DNA of 64,000 nucleotides from Streptomyces sp. 378. Lineage in GTDB: Bacteria > Actinomycetota > Actinomycetes > Streptomycetales > Streptomycetaceae. The DNA is taken from NCBI RefSeq assembly GCF_030124145.1, contig NZ_JASKMS010000025.1:1-64000 (forward strand), written 5' to 3'. Both the position numbers and the translations under genes were made by a program. Numbering within the stretch: position 1 is the first letter of the stretch; every line of letters starts with the position of its first letter. The notes beneath the pieces are model-generated. The model saw nothing but the letters and a program-made list of their open reading frames with translations, was not told the origin of the DNA and searched no databases. Positions 1 through 8,744 of this stretch are shown one piece after another.

Positions 1-2
1 CG

Positions 3-857
3 CCGGGCGTGGGCGCACCGGCCTCCGCACCGGCCTCCGCACCGGCCTCCACGGCGGCCTCCGCGCCGGCCTCCACGGCGGCCTCCGCGCCGGCCTCCGC
101 ACCGGCCTCCACGGCGGCCTCCGCGCCGGCCCCGACGGCGTTGTCCGGGCCCCAGACGCCCCCCACCGTCCCCGCGCAGTCCGGCGGGCCCGGCAGTGCC
201 CAGCCCGGCGCCGCCGCCGCGGTCCCCCTCAGCGCGGGCCCCGGCGGCGGCCAGTCGTCCTGGGCGCAGCAGGTGCACCGGCTCGCCGGGGGCGGCGGTG
301 GTGACGAACAGCCCGTCGCGCCCTGGAAGCCGCCGGTCGAGGACGTCTTCCAGGCGGCCGCCCGGCGCCAGGCGGAAGCCCGCCCCGCCGGTCTCGGCAA
401 GCGGCTGGCCGCCCGGCTGCTGGACACCGTCGTCCTCGCCGCCCTCACCGCCGTGGCCGCCGTACCGCTCGGCACCAAGGCGATCGACCACGTCAACGAG
501 AAGATCGACGCGGCCAGGCTCTCCGGAGAGACCGTCACGGTCTGGCTGCTCGACGGCACGACCTCGGTCTGCCTCGGCATCATCCTGGCGGTGCTGCTGC
601 TGGCCGGTGTCCTGTGCGAGGTGCTGCCCACCGCCAAGTGGGGGCGCACCCTCGGCAAGAAGCTGATGGGGCTCGAAGTCCGGGACATCGAGGGCCACGA
701 CTCCCCGGAGTTCGGCCCGGCCCTGCGCCGCTGGCTGGTCTACAGCGTGCCCGGACTCCTCGTCGTCGGGCTGGTCGGCGTCGCATGGTGCCTCTTCGAC
801 CGGCCCTGGCGCCAGTGCTGGCACGACAAGGCCGCGCACACCTTCGTGGCGGGCTGA
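3..857 (+). CDS. RDD family membrane protein (5' end outside window)
   Basis: The reading frame is open to the left edge, so the N-terminus is missing. About 40 visible residues form an Ala/Pro/Ser-rich low-complexity tail, followed by a second disordered stretch and then an RDD domain over roughly the last 150 residues. Three hydrophobic segments are visible (LLDTVVLAALTAVAAVPLG, then SVCLGIILAVLLLAGVLC, then a segment beginning VPGLLVVGLVGVAW). The family signatures LGKKLMGLEVRD and DRPWRQCWHDKAAHTFV follow them. RDD proteins are membrane proteins of largely unknown function; some are proposed ion exchangers. A second RDD gene follows 60 bp downstream with the same architecture, suggesting a tandem duplication. 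Confidence 0.85.
   Translation, partial: PGVGAPASAPASAPASTAASAPASTAASAPASAPASTAASAPAPTALSGPQTPPTVPAQSGGPGSAQPGAAAAVPLSAGPGGGQSSWAQQVHRLAGGGGGDEQPVAPWKPPVEDVFQAAARRQAEARPAGLGKRLAARLLDTVVLAALTAVAAVPLGTKAIDHVNEKIDAARLSGETVTVWLLDGTTSVCLGIILAVLLLAGVLCEVLPTAKWGRTLGKKLMGLEVRDIEGHDSPEFGPALRRWLVYSVPGLLVVGLVGVAWCLFDRPWRQCWHDKAAHTFVAG
9..140 (+). repeat. Tandem repeat encoding Ala/Pro/Ser linker
   Basis: Imperfect tandem copies of a 12-nt unit (ccggcctccgca / cggcctccacgg) encode alternating APAS and TAAS units in the disordered N-terminal tail of the RDD protein. The in-frame 12-nt periodicity means copy-number changes would alter linker length without breaking the frame. It is not a CRISPR array: there are no spacers. 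Confidence 0.8.
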
Positions 858-917
858 GCTCCCTCGGACGGCCGTCTGCCGGATGCGGAGACCGGGTGTT
901 CGCGGTCGACTCGGGCC

Positions 918-1637
918 ATGAGCAGTGAACCGCCCCCCGGCTCCGGTCAGCGGCCCCCGGAAGACGACCCGTTCAGGAAGCGCCCCCCGGACGAGCCGCC
1001 CGGTGAGGGCACGGGCTCGCCCTACGGTAGTGATCCCCCGCCGTACGGGGGCGGTGGTCCGGGCGGTCCGGGAGGCTCCGGTGGCGGGTATGGCGGCGGC
1101 CCGCCCGGCGGTGGCGTTCCTCCCGGCGGCGGCCCCTACGGCGGTGATCCGTACGGCGGCGGCTCCTCTCCGGCCGACCCCCTCGCCGGTATGCCCCCGC
1201 TCGCCGACAGCGGCAAGCGCACGCTCGCCCGCATCATCGACATGATCCTGGTGGGTGTCGTCGTCTGGCTGCTCACGTGGGGCTTCGGCGTCAACGAGTA
1301 CGACGTGGACAGCGACCGCATCGAGGTCGGCAAGTCGTTCTGGCAGTCGGCGGTCGCCGCCGTCCTCTACATCGCCTACGACACCGTCACGACCGCCGGG
1401 ACCGGTCAGACCCTCGGCAAGAAGCTGCTGCACCTGCGCGTGGCCAACCTGGACAACGGCGCGACGCCCTCCGCGCAGACCGCGCTGGCGCGCGCCGCGG
1501 TGCTGTGGATCCCGTTCGCCTTCTGCTGCGCCTGCGTCTGGACGGCGATCTCGGGCGGCTGGAGCTTCTTCGACCGGCCCTACAAGCAGGGCCTGCACGA
1601 CAAGGCGGCCAAAACGGTCGTGGTCAGCACCAATTGA
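918..1637 (+). CDS. RDD family membrane protein
   Basis: 239 residues starting at ATG 918. Residues 1-90 are Pro/Gly-rich and disordered, with many GGGPYGG-like motifs. An RDD domain follows with GKRTLARIIDMILVGVV, a middle segment carrying TLGKKLLHLRV, and a C-terminal FFDRPYKQGLHDKAAKTVVV motif. It resembles the gene immediately upstream and probably arose by duplication. The glycine/proline-rich cytosolic tail is typical of Streptomyces RDD proteins. The substrate or role is unknown, but the family call is secure. Confidence 0.88.
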   Translation: MSSEPPPGSGQRPPEDDPFRKRPPDEPPGEGTGSPYGSDPPPYGGGGPGGPGGSGGGYGGGPPGGGVPPGGGPYGGDPYGGGSSPADPLAGMPPLADSGKRTLARIIDMILVGVVVWLLTWGFGVNEYDVDSDRIEVGKSFWQSAVAAVLYIAYDTVTTAGTGQTLGKKLLHLRVANLDNGATPSAQTALARAAVLWIPFAFCCACVWTAISGGWSFFDRPYKQGLHDKAAKTVVVSTN

Positions 1638-1681
1638 GGCAGGCGGGGACCAGCGGGCGGCACCGGAGGATCAACGGGCGG

Positions 1682-1960
1682 TCAGGAGGCCGCCCGTTCC
1701 CGTACCGGCTCCTGGGCCGGCGCCGGGATGGAGGCCCGTACCGGCTCCCGGGGGGCGGGCTGTTCCACCGCGGCCGGGCGTGTGCCGGGCAGGGGCACCG
1801 TCAGGGCTACCAGCAGTCCGAGGGTGAGCGCCGCGACGGCGATGATCGCGACCCCCGCGCCCGAACTCGTCCGGGACAGCAGCAGCATGGCGAGGGTCGA
1901 GAGGATCACGGTGCAGGAACCGTAGGCGAGCTGTGCGGCAGTCGGACGGGGCATGGCCAT
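1682..1960 (-). CDS. Small membrane protein, hypothetical
   Basis: About 92 residues when started at the ATG ending at 1960, which has GAGG five bases upstream; ATGs at 1963 and 1954 are alternatives. The frame stays open upstream to 2221, but that part is Arg/Pro-rich and has no good ribosome site. The protein has two hydrophobic helices (AQLAYGSCTVILSTLAMLLL, then GVAIIAVAALTLGLLVALTV) followed by a Pro/Ala-rich polar tail. It looks like a conserved actinobacterial two-helix membrane protein of unknown function. It converges with the RDD gene. Confidence 0.6.
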   Translation of the reverse strand: MAMPRPTAAQLAYGSCTVILSTLAMLLLSRTSSGAGVAIIAVAALTLGLLVALTVPLPGTRPAAVEQPAPREPVRASIPAPAQEPVRERAAS

Positions 1961-2227
1961 CATGTCCTCGAAAGTGGGGTCCACGGGGGTGTCGGCCTGG
2001 CTTTGCGCCGGCTTCCGGGCGTTCCGCCGAACGACATTCTCTCGGGCAGGGTGCCCGACCGGAACCGGCGGTAAGCGTGACCTAATCAACAACGGCGGTG
2101 CACAGGGGGCGCACGGAGTCATGACGTCCACCTGGTGGACATATGCACGCGCCCGCTCGGCCGGTGGAGGGGCCGTGGGACAACCGTTTGGTTGTCCGTA
2201 AAACGAACGCCACCTCCGCATAGTGCA

Positions 2228-2247
2228 CTTGACTTGTCCAAGTCAAG
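2228..2247. promoter_or_regulatory. Perfect 9-2-9 inverted repeat, candidate operator
   Basis: CTTGACTTG-TC-CAAGTCAAG is a perfect 9-bp inverted repeat with a 2-bp centre, 127 bp upstream of the M6 protease start. The half-site is partly repeated at 2284-2293 (cacttgacta against cacttgactt at 2226). This AT-rich patch stands out in GC-rich DNA. A dimeric repressor or activator site controlling the protease is plausible. The half-sites also contain TTGACT, so a promoter -35 could be embedded. Confidence 0.45.
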
Positions 2248-2374
2248 GTCTGTCTTTTCTTCTAAACCTCTAGTCAAATGTCGTCACTTGACTACACGCG
2301 TTGATCACGCGCGCGCGGATTTCCATGACCGGGACCCTGCCTGCCGCGCGCCGCAACGCGGGGGAGGATCTCAA

Positions 2375-4723
2375 GTGACCAGTAGACCCTGGACGTTCAG
2401 AGCGGCCGCCATCAGCGTGGCGCTCGCGGCGGCCACCGCCACCGCATCGACGTACGCGGTGGCCGACGACGCCTCGGCCCCCCGGTCCACCACCGTGGAC
2501 CGGCACGACCCGGCGGATCGTCACCATGACGATCACGACCTCGAAGGCCCGCTGAGCAAGACGCGGGACGCTCAGCGCCAAGAGGCCCTGAAGCAGGTCA
2601 TATCGGGCAAGAGCAAGGTCAAGAACCGTGATGGTTCGAAGGTCGTGCAGCTCAAGAGCAAGAAGGGCGACGCCAAGTACGTCGAGCTCGGCCGCGAGAA
2701 GACCGACAAGATCTTCACGATCCTGGTCGAGTTCGGGGACAAGGTCGACAGCCGCTACGGCGGCACCCCGGGCCCGCTGCACAACACGATTCCCAAGCCC
2801 GACCGCAAGAAGGACAACTCCACGGCGTGGAGGGCCGACTACGACCGGGAGTACTTCCAGGACCTGTACTTCGGCCACGGCAAGGGCGTCAACTCCGTCA
2901 AGACCTACTACGAGAAGCAGTCCTCGGGCCGCTACTCGGTCGACGGTGAGGTCTCCGACTGGGTCAAGGTCCCCTACAACGAGGCCCGTTACGGCAACAA
3001 CGCCTGCGGTGACACGAACTGCCCGAGTGTGTGGAACGTCGTCAGCGACGGTCTGAACGCCTGGGTCTCCCAGCAGAAGGCGGCGGGGAGGACCGACGCG
3101 CAGATCAAGGCGGACGTCGCGCGCTTCGACGAGTGGGACCGTTACGACTTCGACGGCGACGGCGACTTCAACGAGTCCGACGGCTACATCGACCACTTCC
3201 AGGTCGTGCACGCCGGTGAGGACGAGTCCGCGGGCGGCGGCGCCCAGGGCACCGACGCGATCTGGGCCCACCGCTGGTACGCCTTCGGCACCGACGCCGG
3301 CGCCACCGGCCCCGAGAACAACAAGCTCGGCGGCGCGAAGATCGGCGACACCGGCATCTGGGTCGGCGACTACACCGTTCAGCCGGAGAACGGCGGACTC
3401 GGCGTCTACGCCCACGAGTACGGCCACGACCTCGGTCTGCCGGACCACTACGACACCGCGGGCGGCGAGAACTCCACCGGCTTCTGGACGCTGATGTCGT
3501 CCGGCTCCTGGCTCGGCACCGGCAAGAACGAGATCGGCGACCTGCCCGGCGACATGACCGCCTGGGACAAGCTGCAGCTGGGCTGGCTGAACTACGACAA
3601 GGCCAAGGCCGGCGTCAACTCCTGGCACAAGCTGGGTGTCGCCGCGTACAACACCAAGCACAAGCAGGCGCTGGTCGTCGACCTCCCCAAGAAGGCGGTC
3701 ACCACCGAGATCGTCCCTCCCGCCGAGGGCAAGACCCAGTGGTGGAGCGGCAGCGGTGACAACCTGAAGAACACGCTGACCCGTTCCGTCGACCTGACGG
3801 GGAAGACGTCGGCGTCGCTCACGCTCGACGGCTGGTACGAGATCGAGGCCAACTACGACTACCTCTACACCGAGGTGTCGACCGACGGCGGCGCCAACTG
3901 GACGGCCCTGGACGGCACGGTCGACGGCAGGCCGATCCCGCGTGACGGCAGCGACAAGCCGGTCCTGACCGGCACGGTCGACGGTTACAAGAAGCTGGCG
4001 TACTCCCTGGACGCCTACGCGGGTAAGAAGTTCGACCTGCGCTTCCGCTACCAGACCGACGGCGGTCTGGCGATGAAGGGCTTCGCGGCCGACCGGATCG
4101 CCGTGACCGCCGACGGCACCACCGTCTTCTCCGACGACGCCGAGTCGACGGACGCGGCCTGGACGGCGAACGGCTTCTCGCGCATGGGCGCGTCCTTCAC
4201 CAAGGACTACGCGCAGTACTACATCGCCGAGAACCGGCAGTACGTGTCGTACGACAAGACCCTCAAGGTCGGCCCGTACAACTTCGGCTTCACGGAGCGC
4301 CCGGACTGGGTCGAGCACTACGCGTACCAGAACGGCCTGCTGATCTGGAAGTGGGACACCTCCCAGGCGGACAACAACACCAGCCAGCACCAGGGCACCG
4401 GTCTGGTCCTGCCGATCGACTCCCACCCGACCGCGCTGAAGTGGGCCGACGGCACGCTGATGCGCAACCGCATCCAGTCCTACGACTCGCCGTTCAGCCG
4501 CTACCGCACCGACGGCATGACGCTGCACAAGGCGGACGTGGCGAAGTACATCCCGGGCTCGAAGGGCGTCCCGGTCTTCAACGACCGGAAGAACGACTAC
4601 TACGACGAGTCGAACCCGACGGCGGGTGTCAAGATCACTGACACCAACACGAAGATCAAGATCCTCAAGGAGGCCAAGGACGGCTCGACGATCGAGCTGG
4701 AGGTCGGCCCCGCGGGTAGGTAA
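2375..4723 (+). CDS. Secreted immune inhibitor A-like metalloprotease (peptidase M6)
   Basis: 782 residues from GTG 2375, with GGGGAGG seven bases upstream; the open frame further upstream is not needed. The N-terminus is a signal peptide (short basic start, then a hydrophobic segment ending TYAVADDA), so the enzyme is exported. A propeptide and the M6 catalytic domain follow. The zinc motif HEYGHDLGLPDHYD fits HExxHxxGxxD, and downstream MSSGSW could be the Met-turn region. The C-terminal half contains a beta-sandwich/MAM-like part (TRSVDLTGKTSASLTLDGWY) typical of InhA/VEG-type proteases. It probably degrades extracellular protein. It is monocistronic: a palindrome lies upstream and a strong terminator follows the stop codon. 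Confidence 0.92.
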   Translation: MTSRPWTFRAAAISVALAAATATASTYAVADDASAPRSTTVDRHDPADRHHDDHDLEGPLSKTRDAQRQEALKQVISGKSKVKNRDGSKVVQLKSKKGDAKYVELGREKTDKIFTILVEFGDKVDSRYGGTPGPLHNTIPKPDRKKDNSTAWRADYDREYFQDLYFGHGKGVNSVKTYYEKQSSGRYSVDGEVSDWVKVPYNEARYGNNACGDTNCPSVWNVVSDGLNAWVSQQKAAGRTDAQIKADVARFDEWDRYDFDGDGDFNESDGYIDHFQVVHAGEDESAGGGAQGTDAIWAHRWYAFGTDAGATGPENNKLGGAKIGDTGIWVGDYTVQPENGGLGVYAHEYGHDLGLPDHYDTAGGENSTGFWTLMSSGSWLGTGKNEIGDLPGDMTAWDKLQLGWLNYDKAKAGVNSWHKLGVAAYNTKHKQALVVDLPKKAVTTEIVPPAEGKTQWWSGSGDNLKNTLTRSVDLTGKTSASLTLDGWYEIEANYDYLYTEVSTDGGANWTALDGTVDGRPIPRDGSDKPVLTGTVDGYKKLAYSLDAYAGKKFDLRFRYQTDGGLAMKGFAADRIAVTADGTTVFSDDAESTDAAWTANGFSRMGASFTKDYAQYYIAENRQYVSYDKTLKVGPYNFGFTERPDWVEHYAYQNGLLIWKWDTSQADNNTSQHQGTGLVLPIDSHPTALKWADGTLMRNRIQSYDSPFSRYRTDGMTLHKADVAKYIPGSKGVPVFNDRKNDYYDESNPTAGVKITDTNTKIKILKEAKDGSTIELEVGPAGR

Positions 4724-4748
4724 TCCGCATCCTTGCAGGTCAGAACAT

Positions 4749-4784
4749 GATCGGCGGTGACCCACTGGCGGGTCACCGCCGATC
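4749..4784 (+). terminator. Terminator after M6 protease
   Basis: A 15-bp perfect stem (gatcggcggtgaccc / gggtcaccgccgatc) with a 6-nt loop, 25 bases past the protease stop codon. A short T-rich stretch (gtgttta) follows. Confidence 0.8.
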
Positions 4785-4845
4785 CGTGTTTAGGTGCGTC
4801 CTGTGGCTCTCTTATTGACACCGACCGACACGGGGGGATGACCGC

Positions 4846-5190
4846 ATGGCCGCAGGAGGCTTCTGCAAGCTGCCGAACGGCATGGTGGTGGTGGCACTGA
4901 ACCTGCCCAGCCCCGCCGCCGACGGCCCCGGCGCCGTCCGCGTCCTCGTGCACTCCGTGAACCGCGCCCGGGCCCTGACCAGGCTCCGCAACCTCGGTCT
5001 GCGGTCGGTCTACCTGCGCGGCAACGCCGCCCCGCCGACCCCGGACGAGATCACCGCGGTCCTGCACCACCCCGACGGCCTCATATGGCGCACGGCCCCC
5101 GACAACGGTGTCGCGTCGACCCCGGACCTGGTCCAGGAGCTGTGGAGGCCGATCAGAGCCCTCCTGCGGCGCCCGACGGCCCAGACCTGA
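4846..5190 (+). CDS. Conserved hypothetical protein
   Basis: 114 residues starting at ATG 4846 after a Gly-rich spacer (cggggggatgaccgc). No signal peptide or membrane segment is obvious. The sequence contains an LNLPSP start, a VLVHSVNRARALTRLRNLGLRSVYLRG central helix and an acidic/aromatic C-terminal region with LIWRTAPD. I recognise no catalytic motif. It is compact and codon usage is normal. It stands alone between the protease terminator and the convergent nicotinamidase gene. Confidence 0.65.
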   Translation: MAAGGFCKLPNGMVVVALNLPSPAADGPGAVRVLVHSVNRARALTRLRNLGLRSVYLRGNAAPPTPDEITAVLHHPDGLIWRTAPDNGVASTPDLVQELWRPIRALLRRPTAQT

Positions 5191-5217
5191 CCCACGGGGG
5201 CCCGCCGAACCGCGGGA

Positions 5218-5808
5218 CTACTGCACGACCGGCTTGCCCGACAGCTCCACGCCCGCCTCGCGCAGCTCCTCCAGGGCCCGCTCGGTGCTCTCCGGGGCCA
5301 CCCCGGCCGTCAGGTCCAGCAGGACCTGCGTACGGAAGCCCTCCCGGGCGGCGTCCAGGGCCGTGGCGCGCACGCAGTGGTCGGTGGCGATGCCGACCAC
5401 GTCCACCTCGGTGACATCGCGGGAGCGCAGCCAGTCGGCCAGCGGCGTGCCGTTCTCGTCGGTGCCCTCGAAACCGCTGTACGCCGCCGAGTACGCCCCC
5501 TTGTCGAAGACGGCGTCGACCGAGCCGGAGGCGACGGCCGGGGCGAAGTTCGGGTGGAAGCCGACGCCCTCCGTGCCGGCCACGCAGTGCGCGGGCCAGG
5601 AGCGGGCGTAGTCCGGGTTCGTGGAGAAGTGGCCGCCGGGGGCGATGTGGTGGTCACGGGTGGCCACCACGTGCTGGTAGCCGGACCCGGCCGCCTGCCC
5701 GATCAGCTCCGTGACGGCGGCGGCCACATCGGCACCACCGGCCACCGCGAGGCTGCCCCCCTCGCAGAAGTCGTTCTGCACATCGACGACGATCAAGGCG
5801 CGGCGCAT
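5218..5808 (-). CDS. pncA: Nicotinamidase / isochorismatase-family amidohydrolase
   Basis: 196 residues. It hydrolyses nicotinamide to nicotinate and ammonia in NAD salvage. The N-terminal LIVVDVQNDF carries the catalytic Asp. Downstream are the metal-binding Asp/His pattern (TRDHHIAPGGHF) and the nucleophile region GIATDHCVRATALDA with the catalytic Cys. Length matches PncA. It lies 115 bp downstream of pncB on the same strand, so the two encode consecutive steps of nicotinamide-to-NaMN salvage and are probably co-transcribed. Confidence 0.93.
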   Translation of the reverse strand: MRRALIVVDVQNDFCEGGSLAVAGGADVAAAVTELIGQAAGSGYQHVVATRDHHIAPGGHFSTNPDYARSWPAHCVAGTEGVGFHPNFAPAVASGSVDAVFDKGAYSAAYSGFEGTDENGTPLADWLRSRDVTEVDVVGIATDHCVRATALDAAREGFRTQVLLDLTAGVAPESTERALEELREAGVELSGKPVVQ

Positions 5809-5923
5809 GGTCGGTGTCCTTCGGCTATGAGGTCGGCAAGCCCGGCCGGTGAACCACCGAGCCTATGACCAGAGGAGAGCGGACGGGAGGGGGCACGGGT
5901 CGGCGCGTCACGGCACACCGCAA

Positions 5924-7321
5924 TTAGCTACCCGGGGTCTCGTGCAGGTACTCCGTGGGCAGGACGGGCTCCCCGCGCGAGAGCTGCGTGGCCGACATCG
6001 GGAGACCCGCGCGCGCCCTCGTGTGCCGCTCGCGCGCCGCGTCCAGCGGCTCGCGCGCCACGACCTCGCCGCCCTTGACCAGCTCCCCCAGCAGCTGCCG
6101 GTCCACGAGCTCGCCCGGCACCGGACCGGTGCCGATCACCTCGGCCTCGGCGACCCCGTGGGCGTCCACCCGCCGCGCGGCCCACTTGCGTCCGCCGACG
6201 GACGTCTTGCCGCCGGTGGACTTCTTCGCGACCGGCACCAGCGGCGCCTGCGGGTCGGCGGACTCGGCCCGCGCGACCAGCTTGTAGACCATCGAGGAGG
6301 TGGGGTGCCCGGAGCCGGTCACCAACTGCGTACCGACGCCGTACGCGTCCACCGGCGCGGCGGCCAGCGAGGCGATCGCGTACTCGTCCAGGTCGGAGGT
6401 GACGACGATCTTCGTCTCGGTCGCGCCCAGCTCGTCCAGTTGCCGGCGCACCCGGTGCGCGACCAGCAGCAGGTCGCCGGAGTCGATGCGCACCGCGCCC
6501 AGCTCGGTCCCGGCGACCTCGACGGCCGTGCGGACCGCCTCGGTGACGTCGTAGGTGTCCACCAGCAGCGTGGTGCCCCGGCCCAGTGTGTTCACCTGGG
6601 CCTGGAAGGCGTCCCGCTCGCTGTCGTGCAGCAGGGTGAAGGCGTGCGCGGAGGTGCCGACGGTGGGGATGCCGTAGCGGAAGCCGGCCGCCAGGTCGGA
6701 GGTGGTCGCGAAGCCGCCGACGTAGGCGGCCCGGGAGGCCGCCACCGCCGCGAGCTCGTGCGTGCGCCGGGCGCCCATCTCGATCAGCGGCCGGTCACCC
6801 GCGGCCGCCGCCATGCGCGAGGCGGCCGCGGCGATCGCCGAGTCGTGGTTGAGGATCGACAGAATCACGGTCTCCAGCAGCACGCACTCGGCGAAGGTGC
6901 CCTCGACCCGCATGATCGGCGAGCCCGGGAAGTACACCTCGCCCTCGGGATAACCCCAGATGTCCCCGCTGAAGCGATAGCCGGACAGCCACTCCAGCGT
7001 CTCCTCGTCGACGATCCCCCGCTCGCGCAGGAAGTTCAGCACGGCCGGTTCGAAGCGGAAGTTCTCCACCGCGTCCAGCACCCGTCCGGTGCCGCCCACG
7101 ACGCCGTAGCGGCGCCCGTCCGGCAGCCGCCGGGTGAAGACCTCGAACACGCTCCGCCGCTCGGCCGTGCCCGCCGTGAGGGCGGCCCGCAGCATCGTCA
7201 GCTCGTACTGGTCCGTGAAGAGCGCCGTCGAGGGGACGCCCACCCGTCGCCCGCCACCGCCCTGTCGTGGCGGCGCGTCGCGCCCTTCTTCTTCCGGCAG
7301 CCCAAGGTCCGCTGTGTTCAT
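5924..7321 (-). CDS. pncB: Nicotinate phosphoribosyltransferase
   Basis: About 465 residues from the ATG at 7321; an in-frame ATG at 7342 is an alternative. It converts nicotinate and PRPP to nicotinate mononucleotide. The early motif TDQYELTMLRAAL is the hallmark of the family. FEVFTRRLP, the conserved GTSAHAFTLLH loop and the VTSDLDEYAI and GVGTQLVTGSGHP motifs of the PRPP-binding barrel are also present. It is cytosolic, upstream of and co-directional with pncA. The start faces clpS divergently across about 100 bp that must hold both promoters. Confidence 0.94.
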   Translation of the reverse strand: MNTADLGLPEEEGRDAPPRQGGGGRRVGVPSTALFTDQYELTMLRAALTAGTAERRSVFEVFTRRLPDGRRYGVVGGTGRVLDAVENFRFEPAVLNFLRERGIVDEETLEWLSGYRFSGDIWGYPEGEVYFPGSPIMRVEGTFAECVLLETVILSILNHDSAIAAAASRMAAAAGDRPLIEMGARRTHELAAVAASRAAYVGGFATTSDLAAGFRYGIPTVGTSAHAFTLLHDSERDAFQAQVNTLGRGTTLLVDTYDVTEAVRTAVEVAGTELGAVRIDSGDLLLVAHRVRRQLDELGATETKIVVTSDLDEYAIASLAAAPVDAYGVGTQLVTGSGHPTSSMVYKLVARAESADPQAPLVPVAKKSTGGKTSVGGRKWAARRVDAHGVAEAEVIGTGPVPGELVDRQLLGELVKGGEVVAREPLDAARERHTRARAGLPMSATQLSRGEPVLPTEYLHETPGS

Positions 7322-7419
7322 GACGCCCGATCGTACCCCCATTTCGTCAGTTTGACGATTTCCAGCAAGACCCCCGGATTCCAGGCCCGTTTGTGCGTCC
7401 ACCCCCCTCGGGTGGCAGC

Positions 7420-7737
7420 ATGGGCTGTGTGACGTCACCCGCGCCCCTGGAGATCGAACGCACCGAGTCGGCGGAGGAGGTCTTCGCCGTACCCGAGCCG
7501 GACCTCCCGTGGGTCACGATCGTCCACAACGACCCGGTCAACCTCATGAGCTACGTGACGTACGTCTTCCAGTCGTACTTCGGCTACTCCAAGGACAAGG
7601 CCACCAAGCTCATGCTCGACGTCCACCACAAGGGCCGGGCGGTCGTCTCCAGCGGCAGCCGCGAGGAGATGGAACGCGACGTGCAGGCCATGCACGGCTA
7701 CGGCCTGTGGGCCACCCTGCAGCAGGACCGCAAGTAG
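7420..7737 (+). CDS. clpS: ClpS adaptor for the Clp protease
   Basis: About 105 residues. It is the adaptor delivering N-degron substrates to ClpAP/ClpCP. The core PWVTIVHNDPVNLMSYV contains the N-end-rule pocket residues (HNDP), followed by KATKLMLDVHHKGRAVV and a C-terminal YGLWATLQQD. The start is uncertain: ATG 7420 has a weak ggtgg upstream, and GTG 7429 gives VTSPAPLE. A DUF2017 gene follows 32 bp later, the usual actinobacterial pairing. Confidence 0.93.
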   Translation: MGCVTSPAPLEIERTESAEEVFAVPEPDLPWVTIVHNDPVNLMSYVTYVFQSYFGYSKDKATKLMLDVHHKGRAVVSSGSREEMERDVQAMHGYGLWATLQQDRK

Positions 7738-7769
7738 CCAGCTCCCCGCCCAGCAGTGAAAAGGCGTTC

Positions 7770-8378
7770 ATGCCCGGAACCTTCGAACCGCTCCCCGGCG
7801 GCGGCGCGGCCGTCGCGCTCGACGACGTCGAGATCTCCATCATCCGGTCGCTGGCCGTCCAGCTCCTGGAGCTCATCGGCCCCGGCCCCGCCGAGGACAC
7901 CTCCGGCGACCCGCTCGCCGAGTTGTTCGCCGAGGGCCCGAGCGAGCCGCCCGGCGACCCGGTGCTCAGGCGGCTCTTCCCGGACGCCTACAGCGACCCC
8001 GAGCAGCCCGCCTCGTCGCGCGACGCCGAGGAGCAGCGGGCGCATTCCGCGGAGTTCCGCCGCTACACGGAGAACGACCTGCGGGCCGGCAAGCGGGACA
8101 ACGCCCTCGCGGTGATCCGCTCCCTCGACGCGCTCTCCTCGGCGTCGGCCGGTGAAGGCGGCGCGGTGCTGAAGCTGTCGTCGGCGGAGTCGCAGCAGTG
8201 GCTGGGGGCCCTGAACGACCTGCGGCTCGCGATCGGCTCGCGGCTGGAGATCACCGCCGACGAGGACACCGACCTCCTCTACCGCCTTCCGGACGACGAC
8301 CCGCGCAAGCCGATGGTGATGGCCTACCTGTGGCTGGGCGGTCTCCAGGAGACGCTGGTCGGAACCCTTATGGCCTGA
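7770..8378 (+). CDS. DUF2017 domain-containing protein
   Basis: 202 residues from ATG 7770 (MPGTFEPLPGG). The N-terminal helix VEISIIRSLAVQLLELI and the acidic middle (DPLAELFAEGPSEPPGDPVLRRLFPDAY begins this part) are typical of DUF2017. This family is almost always found directly after clpS in Actinobacteria, which suggests a link to regulated proteolysis, but the function is unproven. It is cytosolic and mostly helical, with no catalytic motif recognised. It is co-directional with clpS at short spacing, so probably one operon. Confidence 0.85.
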   Translation: MPGTFEPLPGGGAAVALDDVEISIIRSLAVQLLELIGPGPAEDTSGDPLAELFAEGPSEPPGDPVLRRLFPDAYSDPEQPASSRDAEEQRAHSAEFRRYTENDLRAGKRDNALAVIRSLDALSSASAGEGGAVLKLSSAESQQWLGALNDLRLAIGSRLEITADEDTDLLYRLPDDDPRKPMVMAYLWLGGLQETLVGTLMA

Positions 8379-8744
8379 TCGGTGCGGGTTGCGCCATCGC
8401 CGGATCGGTGATCGGTGTTCGCTCAGAGGACACTCAAATCCGGATAACGATCCCGTCACCGCACCCGCCTCCTATGGCCTCTCCGAAAGCGTTTTGTCCG
8501 CTTTTCCCGTGCGATGCGCCACATTTCCATGCCTGTGACCGGTCTTGCGGCGTGATAGATCTTCACGTCCGCCCGGTCAGAACACCACCCGAATGTTCGG
8601 CCGGGTGCGCCACCGAGCCGGTGACCGCCGGCCAGGCACGAGCGGGCTTGCGGGCCCGCTCAGCTCCATCATTCCGGGGGGATCGAAACCCGATCCGAGG
8701 CCGACGAGAGGGCCCGGGTCGGCATGGAGAAAGGCGCACCACAC
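8379..8744. other. Gene-free region upstream of amino-acid permease
   Basis: About 370 bp with no convincing coding frame. The only structure noted is an 8-bp hairpin at 8640-8661 (gagcgggc, 6-nt loop, gcccgctc), about 85 bases before the permease start. It may belong to the permease leader or terminate readthrough. The middle (8440-8560) is relatively AT-rich and could hold the promoter. I see no recognisable riboswitch. Confidence 0.4.

Noticed and set aside
9..140. Possible CRISPR-like array at the left edge
   Set aside because: The repeats are contiguous in-frame codons with no unique spacers; they encode an Ala/Pro/Ser linker.
2270..4765. Long minus-strand open frame over the M6 protease
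   Set aside because: It is a frame shadow of the plus-strand gene in GC-rich DNA, full of Val/Gly/Asp repeats, and has no ribosome site or family features.
5849..7432. Long plus-strand open frame over pncB
   Set aside because: Antisense shadow; Arg/Gly/His-rich composition and no plausible start; pncB on the minus strand is clear.
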